Assembly (NCBI GenBank): GCA_964462985.1
Contig: CAYXAA010000002.1
Location: forward strand, 155,714 to 219,713
DNA length: 64,000 bases
Origin: CAYXAA01 sp964462985
GTDB taxonomy: Bacteria > Pseudomonadota > Alphaproteobacteria > Rhizobiales > Stappiaceae
Reading direction: 5' to 3'
The notes below the pieces were generated by a model. The model was not told the DNA's origin. It searched no databases and saw nothing but the letters and a program-made list of their open reading frames with translations. A program made the position numbers and the translations under genes. Shown in pieces: positions 1 to 7,865 of the stretch (position 1 is its first letter; each line of letters opens with the position of its first letter).

Positions 1-36
1 GATGTACTCGCCCTCGTCGCCAGCACCGTCTTTCAC
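1..36 (-). CDS. possible 5' end of a leftward gene, cut by window edge
   Basis: A GTG at 36-34 on the minus strand is preceded, with a spacing of about 8 nt, by a GGGAGG Shine-Dalgarno-like sequence (50-45). It opens a frame that stays open for the 12 codons left in the window (beginning MKDGAGDEGE). The position, just downstream of the TRAP permease gene and on the same strand, would suit a further gene of that operon. Twelve codons are too few to name a product, and the start could be fortuitous. Confidence 0.25.
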   Translation of the reverse strand, partial: MKDGAGDEGEYI

Positions 37-111
37 TGCCACGTCCTCCCGGGGTTGGGTACTGACGCGAGACAGCATAGGGCGGACGTCCGAGGCTGGT
101 CCAGCGGCCCG

Positions 112-2103
112 TCAGGCGGGCCGCATCGCCGGGGCACGGCGGCGATTCTGGATGAATGCCGCGATCACGGTTGGCGCCATGACGAGCAGCCCGATACCGA
201 GCAGCTGCCAATCGTCAAATCCCGGGATTGCCTCACCCGGCAATGCGATCAAAAGGGCACCAATGAGCATCGGCAGCCGGAGAACCCATCCCAGCCTCCC
301 GCTCGTGAACACTGGTCCGATGCCGGCAAGGTATCCCTGGATGCCGCTCGCGAACATCCACACTCCGAAGAAGGCAAGCACCGTTGACAGCAGGATATTG
401 TCCCACGTGCCTTCCAGAATCAGCGCCGGATCGAACACGAAGAAGAGCGGGATAAAGTAGATGACGCTTCCGATCTTCATCGCCTCGAGGCCCGTCTTCA
501 TAGGCGAAGTCTGCGCTACCGAGGCCGCGGCGAATGCGCCGAGCGCAACCGGGGGCGTGATGAAGGACAGCATGCCCCAGTAGAAGATATATAGGTGAAC
601 GGCGAGCGGATTGAGCCCCACCTGAATCAGCGCTGGTGCCAACATGACCGCGAGGAAAATGTAGCAGGCCGTGGCTGTCATGCCGGTGCCGAGCACCAGG
701 CTGGTGAGTGCGCCCATGATCAGCAGCAGGTATGGCGAGCCACCGGCGATGCTCAGCAGGTCGTTGACCAGCGTGCCGGCGAGCCCGGTCTGCTGCAGGC
801 CACCGACGATCATGCCCACGGCGCCCAATGTGGCAGCCAACGTGGCGAACAGCCGGGCGAGGCTGTCGATGAAGCCACCGACCTCTCGCCAGCCCCAGCG
901 GTCTGTCTTGGAGACGATCTGGTTGACGATGAGCAGGACAGCCGTTGCATAGAAGGGAGCGTACTGTTCCTTCTGCATGACGAGCAACATCACGGTGAGA
1001 AGAACGAAGGCGAAGATGTGGTGCCAACCTTCCTTCAGCGTTGTTGAAACCCTGGGCAGTTCATCCCGATTGAGACCGCGCAAATTTTCACGCGCTGCAG
1101 TGGCGTCGATTTGAACGAAAAGGCCGAAGTAATAGAGAATGGCCGGGATGGCTGCAGCGAGCACGATTGTTGCATAAGGCGTATGAAGAAAGTCGGCCAT
1201 GACGAACGCGGCGGCGCCCATCACCGGCGGCATCAGCACGCCTCCGGTCGACGCACAGGTCTCGATCGCGCCCGCGACAGTCGGGCGCATGCCGGTCCGC
1301 CTCATGGCAGGAATCGTCATCACGCCCGTGGTCAGTACATTGCTGACCACGCTTCCGCTCAGTGACCCCATCAAACCACTGGAGACGATCGCCACTTTGG
1401 CCGGACCGCCCCGCACGTGGCCGAGCAACGCGAACGCAAGATTGATGAAGAAGCGCCCTGCCCCGGTGTGCTCAAGCGCGGCACCGAATACGATGAAGCC
1501 AAACACGAGGTTGGCAAAGGCCTTGAGCGGAATGCCCAGAATGCTCTCCAGGCTCATCGCGTGGTAAGCCGCAACGTAGTTGAAGGGCGAGGCAAAGGCG
1601 GAAATCGGCCCTGGCAGTTTATCCGCGAACAACGGATAGCAGGAAAATAACAGCACGATCGCGCCGAGGATCATGCCCCCGGCACGGCGACCTGCCTCCA
1701 GCATGATCAGCCACAGAATCGTGCCCATGACCACCGCCATCACCGGCGGGGACATCTCCCAGCCGTAGAGGACGATGTCGTAGGCGTTGAGAATGAAATA
1801 GCCGAGCGTAAGGAAGGCGGCGACGCAAAGGGCCCAGTCGAGAACACCCGGTCCCTTGCCCTTTCCAGACTTGCCGCCCGGAAGGAGCAGAAAGACCAGC
1901 GGGATGGAAAGCGCCAGAACCGCATAGAGGTACTGGTTCTCGAGAACGCTCACGCGGACAATCGCCCCGAAGTTGAAGGTTTGATTGGTTCCCAGCAACA
2001 GCAGTGCAATTGTCAGCACGCGGACCACCAGTGTCGTGGCCCCGCGGATATCGCGCGAAGGTGCCGTTTCCCCGTCGTGGTAGGTGCTCTCGACCTGAGA
2101 CAT
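112..2103 (-). CDS. TRAP transporter fused 4TM/12TM permease (DctQM fusion)
   Basis: A 663-residue inner-membrane protein of the fused TRAP type, in which the small (DctQ-like) and large (DctM-like) membrane subunits form one chain. Hydrophobic segments run through nearly the whole length; the N-terminal 45 residues are hydrophilic and cytosolic. Family knowledge: such fusions pair with TAXI-type periplasmic receptors and use the sodium or proton gradient to import carboxylates or amino acids. The receptor gene lies directly upstream with only 6 nt between them, and an AGGAA ribosome-binding sequence precedes the ATG. This fixes it as the membrane part of a TAXI-TRAP importer. The substrate cannot be read from the sequence. 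Confidence 0.93.
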   Translation of the reverse strand: MSQVESTYHDGETAPSRDIRGATTLVVRVLTIALLLLGTNQTFNFGAIVRVSVLENQYLYAVLALSIPLVFLLLPGGKSGKGKGPGVLDWALCVAAFLTLGYFILNAYDIVLYGWEMSPPVMAVVMGTILWLIMLEAGRRAGGMILGAIVLLFSCYPLFADKLPGPISAFASPFNYVAAYHAMSLESILGIPLKAFANLVFGFIVFGAALEHTGAGRFFINLAFALLGHVRGGPAKVAIVSSGLMGSLSGSVVSNVLTTGVMTIPAMRRTGMRPTVAGAIETCASTGGVLMPPVMGAAAFVMADFLHTPYATIVLAAAIPAILYYFGLFVQIDATAARENLRGLNRDELPRVSTTLKEGWHHIFAFVLLTVMLLVMQKEQYAPFYATAVLLIVNQIVSKTDRWGWREVGGFIDSLARLFATLAATLGAVGMIVGGLQQTGLAGTLVNDLLSIAGGSPYLLLIMGALTSLVLGTGMTATACYIFLAVMLAPALIQVGLNPLAVHLYIFYWGMLSFITPPVALGAFAAASVAQTSPMKTGLEAMKIGSVIYFIPLFFVFDPALILEGTWDNILLSTVLAFFGVWMFASGIQGYLAGIGPVFTSGRLGWVLRLPMLIGALLIALPGEAIPGFDDWQLLGIGLLVMAPTVIAAFIQNRRRAPAMRPA

Positions 2104-2109
2104 CGGTTC

Positions 2110-3252
2110 CTACTCGAAATATGCCGGCATCCCGGCGGCCTCGAGCGCTTCGGCGCGGACCTTCATCCACTGCTTGGCAAACTCCTCACCGGACGCCGAA
2201 ACGCCTTCCATCTTCTTCCACGCTTCCTGCAGCACCGCGCCGCGCGCGACCAGATCGTCGTTGCGCTTCTGCTTGGTTTCATCCCAAGTACCGACTTCCT
2301 TATAGTACCTGATGGCAGCGTCATCGTAGGGAACGACCCAGTCATAGACCTGCGCCGAAGCCGTCCACCCCTCCGTACCGGATTGCGCCTTGGTATACGC
2401 TGGCGCCTGTTCGTTGATGGCCTTGATGACATTGTAGGACAGTTCGGGATCGGCCGAATAGGTTACCAGCGCCGGATAGGGCACGCCGATGCAGTCGAGC
2501 GGGTTCGACTCGTCGAAGCCGACGCCGACCGTCGCCCGGCGGGGGGTGAAATGCGGGCTTTTTTCCTTCAAGCGCTGCCAGCCTTCCTCATCATCAAGCG
2601 GGGTCGGAAGCCACTTCAGGCCATGTGGCGATGCGGCCGCCTGCTGGAGCAGACCGCTCCCGCTCGTGACAGCCGTCATGGCGTCGATCTGACCGTTGAC
2701 GAAAGCCTGCCAGGCTCCTCCATAGCTCGGCATATCGACGAGTTGGACATCGTCTGTTGTCAGGTCGGCGAAAGCAAGGAAGGCGCGGACGTTCGATTGT
2801 AGGGCAGGCGAGCCCACGACCCAGCCAACGCGCTTGCCCTTCAGATCCGCCAACGTGTTCATGTTCTGATTCGCCGCTACGCCCATCCCAAGGCAGTTCT
2901 TGGCACCAGCTAGATTAAGCGCCGTCAGCGGCTGCGGGCCCCAATCCGGTGAGGCGTATCCGAGGACGCCCTCGAACGCGTAGAACACGTCGCTGCCCGA
3001 CAGCGCAAATGGGACACGGCCGTCTCGCGCAGGCGCGAGGCGAGACTGATCGGTGCTCGTCGGCAGGACGCGCAGCGAGATGTTGTAGGCGTCCTCCAAT
3101 GCCTTGCCGACGGCGATTGACTGATTGTAGCCAAGGCTGCCGGTGTCGAAGCTTGTCCACGCCAGTGTACTGGGCAATTTGACGTCATCGGCCATTGCCC
3201 ATCCTGAGAACAGAGATGCGGTGCCGAAAGCCAGCGTGGCGAAAATCCTCAT
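2110..3252 (-). CDS. TAXI-family TRAP transporter solute-binding protein
   Basis: A 380-residue secreted receptor with a classic N-terminal signal peptide (MRIFATLAFGTASLFSGWAMA, cleavage near residue 21). The body matches the TAXI family: the LAW/GS.GYN opening, a central GKRVGWVVGSPALQSNVRAF-like segment, and a C-terminal region rich in acidic residues. It should bind the substrate in the periplasm and hand it to the fused permease encoded 6 nt downstream. GGAGGG at 12-7 nt before the ATG supports this start. An 8-bp GC hairpin sits in the leader (3280-3302). It is longer than many TAXI receptors (about 320 residues). Ligand unknown. Confidence 0.9.
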   Translation of the reverse strand: MRIFATLAFGTASLFSGWAMADDVKLPSTLAWTSFDTGSLGYNQSIAVGKALEDAYNISLRVLPTSTDQSRLAPARDGRVPFALSGSDVFYAFEGVLGYASPDWGPQPLTALNLAGAKNCLGMGVAANQNMNTLADLKGKRVGWVVGSPALQSNVRAFLAFADLTTDDVQLVDMPSYGGAWQAFVNGQIDAMTAVTSGSGLLQQAAASPHGLKWLPTPLDDEEGWQRLKEKSPHFTPRRATVGVGFDESNPLDCIGVPYPALVTYSADPELSYNVIKAINEQAPAYTKAQSGTEGWTASAQVYDWVVPYDDAAIRYYKEVGTWDETKQKRNDDLVARGAVLQEAWKKMEGVSASGEEFAKQWMKVRAEALEAAGMPAYFE

Positions 3253-3556
3253 CGCTTTCCCTCCAATGCGATTCCCCCGGGCGTGGCTCTTCCGGCCACG
3301 CCGCCAAACGCGCCCACGTTCCTCGCGGACGCAACGACGGCTGCGATAACCTAGGTGATGTGCCGCCGTTGCCTTTCGCGGCCGACGTTCTCGAGATCCG
3401 ACTTTATGGGCAACGGACAGTCCGGCGGTTCCTCATACCAATTCGTTTCGGCAGTCGAAACGGAGGCATCTCATAACGTGCTGTCAGCACTCTGCGGACT
3501 TTCCGATGGATCGCCGTGGCCAACGCAATTCTGGTTGGGCACGCCACCTAGCCGGT
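3253..3556. other. 304-bp intergenic region with an 8-bp hairpin
   Basis: No coding region could be supported. It separates the TAXI receptor from the upstream SnoaL-like gene, both leftward, so it should hold the TAXI-TRAP promoter. The only clear structure is a perfect 8-bp inverted repeat, 3280-3287 with 3295-3302 and a 7-nt loop, about 28 nt upstream of the receptor start. No T-run follows it on either strand, so it is not a typical intrinsic terminator. It may be a leader structure or chance. Confidence 0.5.
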
Positions 3557-4177
3557 CTACCTTGCTCCAAGCCACGCCTCCTCACCGGCATGAAATGCGT
3601 CGAGTTGGTCCGGCCTGTCATCGCCGAGCAGATCCGGGTTCACCGTCACGCCGCGGCTCCGCTGCAGGTAGGCGAGGAAGCGATAGGATGGGCGCAGTGT
3701 CTCCAGAACGCGCCATTCGATCGGCAGCGCCTCGGCGGGATTGACCGTGCGCATGATGTCGCGTTCGAACAGAACCTCAAAGGTAAGCAGCTTCCACGCG
3801 CCCTCGACCCTGACCGCGCGCGAGAAGAACCTGCAGAACACGTGAAAATCGACTTCCACACCCTCGAGTCGGGCGCGGTTGAAGATCATGGCCGGGCTTT
3901 CGACGGTGGCCTTGTCACCCGCGACGCGGGCATAAGCCGGAAACACCCAATGCTTGGAATTGCCGGCCCGACTCATCCATTGGCGCGTCGCCTCGACATA
4001 GGCTTCCCCGCCGTGCCCGTCGTACCAGCTCGTGCGCACATAGGCGTCGTCGTGAAAGCATTCACGCATCACATCGAACCGCCGCTGGTCGCGGGCGAAC
4101 CGCTCGCGTCTGACCAGATCGAAGAGTTCCTCGCGGTCGAGTAATTCAAGCAGGCGTTGGTCGGTAACGGTTGTCAT
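3557..4177 (-). CDS. SnoaL/NTF2-like protein (ring-hydroxylating dioxygenase beta-subunit-like fold)
   Basis: The chosen start (MTTVTDQRLLELLD) gives 206 residues. The open frame extends 31 codons upstream, but that stretch is low-complexity and unlike the family. Residues 10-140 follow the SnoaL_4/NTF2-like pattern: an N-terminal helix with EELFDLVRRERFARDQRR, then FHDDAYVRTSWYDG and later strands carrying FHVFCRFFSRAV. The fold is shared by ketosteroid isomerase, polyketide cyclases and dioxygenase small subunits, so a single reaction cannot be assigned. No large dioxygenase subunit is nearby, which argues against a dioxygenase role. It stands alone between the TAXI-TRAP genes and a 380-bp non-coding stretch. 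Confidence 0.8.
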   Translation of the reverse strand: MTTVTDQRLLELLDREELFDLVRRERFARDQRRFDVMRECFHDDAYVRTSWYDGHGGEAYVEATRQWMSRAGNSKHWVFPAYARVAGDKATVESPAMIFNRARLEGVEVDFHVFCRFFSRAVRVEGAWKLLTFEVLFERDIMRTVNPAEALPIEWRVLETLRPSYRFLAYLQRSRGVTVNPDLLGDDRPDQLDAFHAGEEAWLGAR

Positions 4178-4558
4178 CTTGTTGTTCTCGCAAGTCGAAG
4201 GCCCACAGGCACGATCAACAACGCAATTGCGATTGCCAAGCGATGCTCGAGCCTGTTTCGGCTGGCGCAATGCCTCCGGCCGGCAAGAGCTGTTGCCATT
4301 TCTAGAAGTGTCACGGGATGCCGGACAAAAAGCCGGGTCCGTTCCAGAGAACCGTCGCGTATCGCCTTCGCGCGGTCGTCCTCTTCATCCGCGCCGAACT
4401 TTCCCCTCAGAAGCTACTCCGGAGCACCTGCACCGCAGTCAATGATTGCCAAGGCGCTGCCACCCGTCAGCAATCGCCGACCTGCGAGCGCATTGAGCAG
4501 GCTTTGCTGCCATGTTCGCTTCGAAGGCAGACCAACTGGCCGTATATTTCCTGCCTTG
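4178..4558. other. 381-bp stretch with no supported gene
   Basis: The region lies between the end of the universal stress protein gene and the start of the SnoaL-like gene, both leftward. Short open frames exist on both strands but have no start context, signal peptide or family-like composition. I see no tRNA cloverleaf, strong terminator or direct repeat. It probably contains the SnoaL promoter and the 3' end of the Usp transcript. Confidence 0.5.
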
Positions 4559-5440
4559 CTAGAGGTCTGCTCCCGACGGATCGGCTTCCGGCGGAACCGC
4601 AAGAACGTCGCACTCCACGCGTCGAAGGACTTGATCGGCCACACTTCCGAGCAGGATGCGCTTGAGCCCGCCATGCCCTCGGGTGCCGATCACGAGCAGA
4701 TCCGGCTGTAGCTGACTGATGCCTGCTTCGATGGCCTCGAAAGGGGTTCCCTTTTCGATTAGGAGGACATTCGAAAGGCGGTCGAAGCCGTTGTCGCTGA
4801 GGAACTTGGTCACCGCCGCCCGCGCCTGGCTCGCGCTTACCTCAACATGTTCATCCACACGTTCGCGTTCCACGCCGGCGTAGTACATCATGCTCTCTCC
4901 GAGCGGGACGAAGCCGTGTATGGCTGCATCCCGCTCGAGATCGAGCAACCCCAGACCTTGCGCAGTCTTGAGCGCGTGGGCCGACGCTTCGGACAGATCG
5001 ACCGCGGCGAGCACCTTTAAATACGGCGCAACTCCTTCGCGGTTTACCATCAGGACGGGGCGCCCGCCCAGGCGCGTCACACGCTCGATCGTCGTCCCTG
5101 TAAAGATATCTCCAAGGAGGCGTTTTCGATGCGAGCCCATCACGATCAGGTCGACTTCGAATCGATTCGCCTCGTCGACGATCGATCGAAATGGATCGCC
5201 CGGCACCACCGAAACGGTTGGCTCCCCCACGAGTTCACCAACGGCCCCGCGGCTAAGGGCGTCGCGAAGGGCTACCTCGGTTGCGCGAAGTTCCGCGTCG
5301 ATGAGTGTCCGTGGACGGTCGTCGTCCACCACGTGCAGAACCGAAAGCTCCCAGCCGAACTGCTTCGCCAGAGAGATCGCACGTTGCAATGCGCCTTGTG
5401 AGCGCTCCGATAGATCCGACGCAACGAGTATCCGCTTCAT
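4559..5440 (-). CDS. tandem-domain universal stress protein (UspA family)
   Basis: A 293-residue cytosolic protein made of two Usp domains (about 1-135 and 140-280). The first opens MKRILVASDLSERSQGAL. The second has the full ATP-binding signature G-2X-G-9X-GS (GTRGHGGLKR...GSVADQVLR), while the copy in the first (GSHRKRLLGD...GTT) is degenerate. Family knowledge: tandem Usp proteins bind adenine nucleotides and act in starvation, low-oxygen or redox stress. It is divergent from the DUF1538/PII/CBS operon across only 85 bp, suggesting shared control. Like the CBS protein opposite, it may sense adenylates; that functional link is an inference. Confidence 0.93.
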   Translation of the reverse strand: MKRILVASDLSERSQGALQRAISLAKQFGWELSVLHVVDDDRPRTLIDAELRATEVALRDALSRGAVGELVGEPTVSVVPGDPFRSIVDEANRFEVDLIVMGSHRKRLLGDIFTGTTIERVTRLGGRPVLMVNREGVAPYLKVLAAVDLSEASAHALKTAQGLGLLDLERDAAIHGFVPLGESMMYYAGVERERVDEHVEVSASQARAAVTKFLSDNGFDRLSNVLLIEKGTPFEAIEAGISQLQPDLLVIGTRGHGGLKRILLGSVADQVLRRVECDVLAVPPEADPSGADL

Positions 5441-5525
5441 CTGCCGCTCTCGAGTGTGGTGTTGTTCACCGTAGCAGGGCTATCGTTGCCAGGAACCACC
5501 CTGTTCGTCGAGTCTGGTCGCCAGA

Positions 5526-6251
5526 ATGCTCCATCTGTTGTCGAGAATCGTCCTTCCGCTCATTCAGAACGGCCGCGATCTTGCGCCGATCATCCTGGTG
5601 ATCGCATTCTTCCAGTTCGCGATCGTGCAGGAAACGGTTCCGGATCTCACCGAAAAGATCGTGGGACTGGGATTCGTGCTCCTTGGCTTAACTCTGTTCC
5701 TGGCCGGGCTCTCCCTCAGCCTGTTCCCACTGGGCGAGCGGCTGGCCGAGGAGTTCGCGAAGCGAGCGAATCTCTGGCTGCTCCTTTCGTTCGCCTTTGC
5801 GATCGGCTTCGGCAGCACGGTGGCCGAGCCGGCCCTTATTGCAGTGACGGAACAGGCAGCAGCAGCGATGCGCCCTACCGATGCACCAGACGAAGTCGCC
5901 CGGATCGCGCTCGTGCTTCGCCTTGCAACATCTGGCGCCGTCGGGCTCTCCGTGGCGCTCAGCTGCATCAGGATTCTGCTGGGCTGGCCGGCTCTGGCTC
6001 CGATTCTCGCCATCTATGGCATCGCCTGCGCTCTTGTCCTCGTGCAACCATCGCCGATGAGCGGCATTGCATTCGATGCCGGTGCGGCGGCAACCTCCGC
6101 GATCAACGTTCCCCTCATCGCCGCACTGGGCATCGGGCTCGCTACGGTGTTGGAAGGCCGCTCGGCGCTGGCGGATGGTTTCGGGGCAGTCGCGCTGGCC
6201 TCGGCCATGCCGATGATCACGATCCTGGTCGGCGCATCAATGTTCGGATGA
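5526..6251 (+). CDS. DUF1538 integral membrane protein, first copy
   Basis: A 241-residue protein, almost entirely hydrophobic, with about six to seven predicted membrane segments. It matches the DUF1538 family, which has no established function. Shared with the next gene are a glycine-rich first half ending L-S-L-x-P-x-G, a conserved glutamate-proline (TVAEPAL) and a C-terminal block AFDAGAAATS...VP.IAA.G followed by LADGFG. Paired small, polar and acidic residues in membrane segments look like a transporter core. It is the first gene of a four-gene operon, with the next start 4 nt after its stop. The Shine-Dalgarno is weak, so the exact start is less certain than the family. Confidence 0.87.
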   Translation: MLHLLSRIVLPLIQNGRDLAPIILVIAFFQFAIVQETVPDLTEKIVGLGFVLLGLTLFLAGLSLSLFPLGERLAEEFAKRANLWLLLSFAFAIGFGSTVAEPALIAVTEQAAAAMRPTDAPDEVARIALVLRLATSGAVGLSVALSCIRILLGWPALAPILAIYGIACALVLVQPSPMSGIAFDAGAAATSAINVPLIAALGIGLATVLEGRSALADGFGAVALASAMPMITILVGASMFG

Positions 6252-6255
6252 GCCT

Positions 6256-7017
6256 GTGACAGCAATTGCCGGCCTTCTCATCGACAACTTTCTCCAGACT
6301 GCAATCGACGTGCTTCCGATCGCCGTTGTCGTTGGCGCTTTCCAGCTGTTGGCATTTCGGCGGGCTCCACCGCATTTGGGACGAATACTGGTAGGAGTGG
6401 CGGCCATGATCGCTGGCATCGCCTTCTTTCGCACCGGCCTCAATCTCTCCCTCATCCCGATGGGTGACGACCTGGCATTGCGGCTGGCGCGGAGGGTGGC
6501 CTCACCCGATCATTCGACCTTCCTGAACGCGCTTTGGCTGGTCGCCTTCGCCGCCTTGCTCGGATTGGCTGCGACCATGATCGAACCTACTTTGACCGGC
6601 GTCGCGCAACGTGTGCAGGAGCTCACCGGAGGAGGGCTGCGCCCCCTCAGTTTCCGGCTTGTGGTGGCCATCGGCGTGGCCACGGGCCTCGCGCTCGGGA
6701 CGACTCGAATCCTGATGGGATTCCCCTATACCTATCTCCTGGTGCCGCTGCTTGGGCTGATCGCCATCGCGGCAGTGCTGACACCTCGATCGCTCGTGCC
6801 TCTTGCCCTCGACAGCGGCCCCATGGCGACGTCGGTGGTGACGGTACCGATTATCGCCGCATTTGGCGCGAGCCTGGCCCGACATCTGCCTGGTCGCGAC
6901 CCGCTTGCCGATGGTTTCGGATTGGTTCTCTTGGCATTGCTCGCACCGATCGGGTGTCTCTTGGTTTTTGCGCAGGTCCGGCTGATACTGGACCGCAGGC
7001 GCAAAGGAGGTGACTAG
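6256..7017 (+). CDS. DUF1538 integral membrane protein, second copy
   Basis: A 253-residue membrane protein beginning with GTG. It is a diverged paralogue of the preceding protein: LSLIPMGDDLALRLARR matches LSLFPLGERLAEEFAKR, MIEPTL matches VAEPAL, and ALDSGPMATSVVTVP matches AFDAGAAATSAINVP, each at equivalent positions. Two homologous but different subunits in tandem suggest a heteromeric membrane complex, or the split form of a larger double-domain protein; this is inference. The stop codon TAG shares its last base with the GTG start of the PII-like gene, which implies translational coupling. The C-terminus (DRRRKGGD) is basic and would lie in the cytosol, where PII could dock. Confidence 0.87.
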   Translation: MTAIAGLLIDNFLQTAIDVLPIAVVVGAFQLLAFRRAPPHLGRILVGVAAMIAGIAFFRTGLNLSLIPMGDDLALRLARRVASPDHSTFLNALWLVAFAALLGLAATMIEPTLTGVAQRVQELTGGGLRPLSFRLVVAIGVATGLALGTTRILMGFPYTYLLVPLLGLIAIAAVLTPRSLVPLALDSGPMATSVVTVPIIAAFGASLARHLPGRDPLADGFGLVLLALLAPIGCLLVFAQVRLILDRRRKGGD

Positions 7018-7367
7018 TGCGTTTCAAGCTGATCCTGGCGCTCGTCGAGGAAGATCGAGTCGAGCCGATTATGAAGGCTGCCCGCGAGGCCGGAGCGACC
7101 GGTATGACCGTCATCGGCAGCGCGCGCGGTGAAGGAATGGTCCCGAAGAAGACGTTTCTCGGTCTTAGTCTAACCGCAGCGCACGATATCGTCCTGTTCA
7201 TCGTCGAGGAGAACCTTTGCTCGAGCATTCTCGATCGGATAGCGGCGGCCGGAGAGTTCGACAGCAAGCCGGGCTCTGGAATTGCTATCCAGCTGGCGGT
7301 GGAGGACGCCGTCGGTATGTCCGCGCAGATCCGTGAGATCTCAAAGAAGATCGAGGAAGAGATATGA
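7017..7367 (+). CDS. PII-like signalling protein
   Basis: A 116-residue cytosolic protein with the ferredoxin-like pattern of PII: MRFKLILALVEEDRVEPIMK (beta1-alpha1), MTVIGSARGEG (beta2), DIVLFIVEEN (beta3) and a B-loop-like PGSGIAI. The segment in place of the T-loop (about residues 41-52) is short, and the protein contains no tyrosine at all, so GlnD-type uridylylation at Tyr51 is impossible. Family knowledge: PII-like proteins encoded beside transporters (for example SbtB with SbtA) bind adenyl nucleotides and gate the partner. GTG start, 1-nt overlap with the DUF1538 gene and 4-nt overlap with the CBS gene place it firmly in this operon. Confidence 0.85.
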   Translation: MRFKLILALVEEDRVEPIMKAAREAGATGMTVIGSARGEGMVPKKTFLGLSLTAAHDIVLFIVEENLCSSILDRIAAAGEFDSKPGSGIAIQLAVEDAVGMSAQIREISKKIEEEI

Positions 7368-7798
7368 CGAAGGGACCCGATCTTCGCGTCGGCGAGGTGA
7401 TGACGGTCAACCCGGCAACCATCGACGGCATGGCCACGGTCAGCGAGGCGCTGGCGATCATGCGGGAGCGGAACATCAGTTCGCTCGTGGTAGGGCGCCG
7501 GGATGATGAAGACGAACACGCTCTGCTGCTCATCTCGGACATCGCCCGCGGCGTTTCCAAAAGCAACCGTCCTGTGTCGCGTATCCAAGTTTATGAAATC
7601 ATGCAGAAGCCGGCGCCCGCCGTCGATTCCGAAATGAAGCTGAAATATGCGATCCGATACATGACGCGCTTCGGCATAAGCCACTGTGTGGTGCTCCGAG
7701 GTCGAGATCTCGCCGGCATTGTCTCGCTCAGGGACATGACAATCCGCTTCCTCGACAAGGCCGAGGAAGCACTGTCGGAAGACCCGAGCTCGACGTAG
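7364..7798 (+). CDS. twin-CBS-domain protein
   Basis: A 144-residue cytosolic protein consisting of two CBS motifs forming one Bateman module. The first runs from VGEVMTVNPATID to LLLISDIARGV; the second from VYEIMQKPAPAVD to LAGIVSLRDMTIRF. No enzyme or DNA-binding domain is attached. Family knowledge: such modules bind AMP, ADP, ATP or related ligands and regulate a partner. The ATGA overlap with the PII-like gene makes it the last gene of the operon, so the membrane complex appears to have two soluble nucleotide-type sensors. The next gene (LysR, leftward) is convergent and unrelated. Confidence 0.9.
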   Translation: MTKGPDLRVGEVMTVNPATIDGMATVSEALAIMRERNISSLVVGRRDDEDEHALLLISDIARGVSKSNRPVSRIQVYEIMQKPAPAVDSEMKLKYAIRYMTRFGISHCVVLRGRDLAGIVSLRDMTIRFLDKAEEALSEDPSST

Positions 7799-7865
7799 TC
7801 GCAGAGATTGCCGGCCAACTGAAGGCCGTCGACAAAGGGGTGTAAACCGAAGCGGCGGGTCGCTC

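Noticed and set aside
4157..4711. 184-codon frame crossing the gap between the Usp and SnoaL-like genes
   Set aside because: Overlaps both real genes, serine/arginine-rich, with no conserved segment or ribosome-binding site.
5492..5496. GGAAC between the Usp gene and the DUF1538 operon
   Set aside because: Correct orientation for DUF1538, but neither 18- nor 19-nt spacing gives TT.
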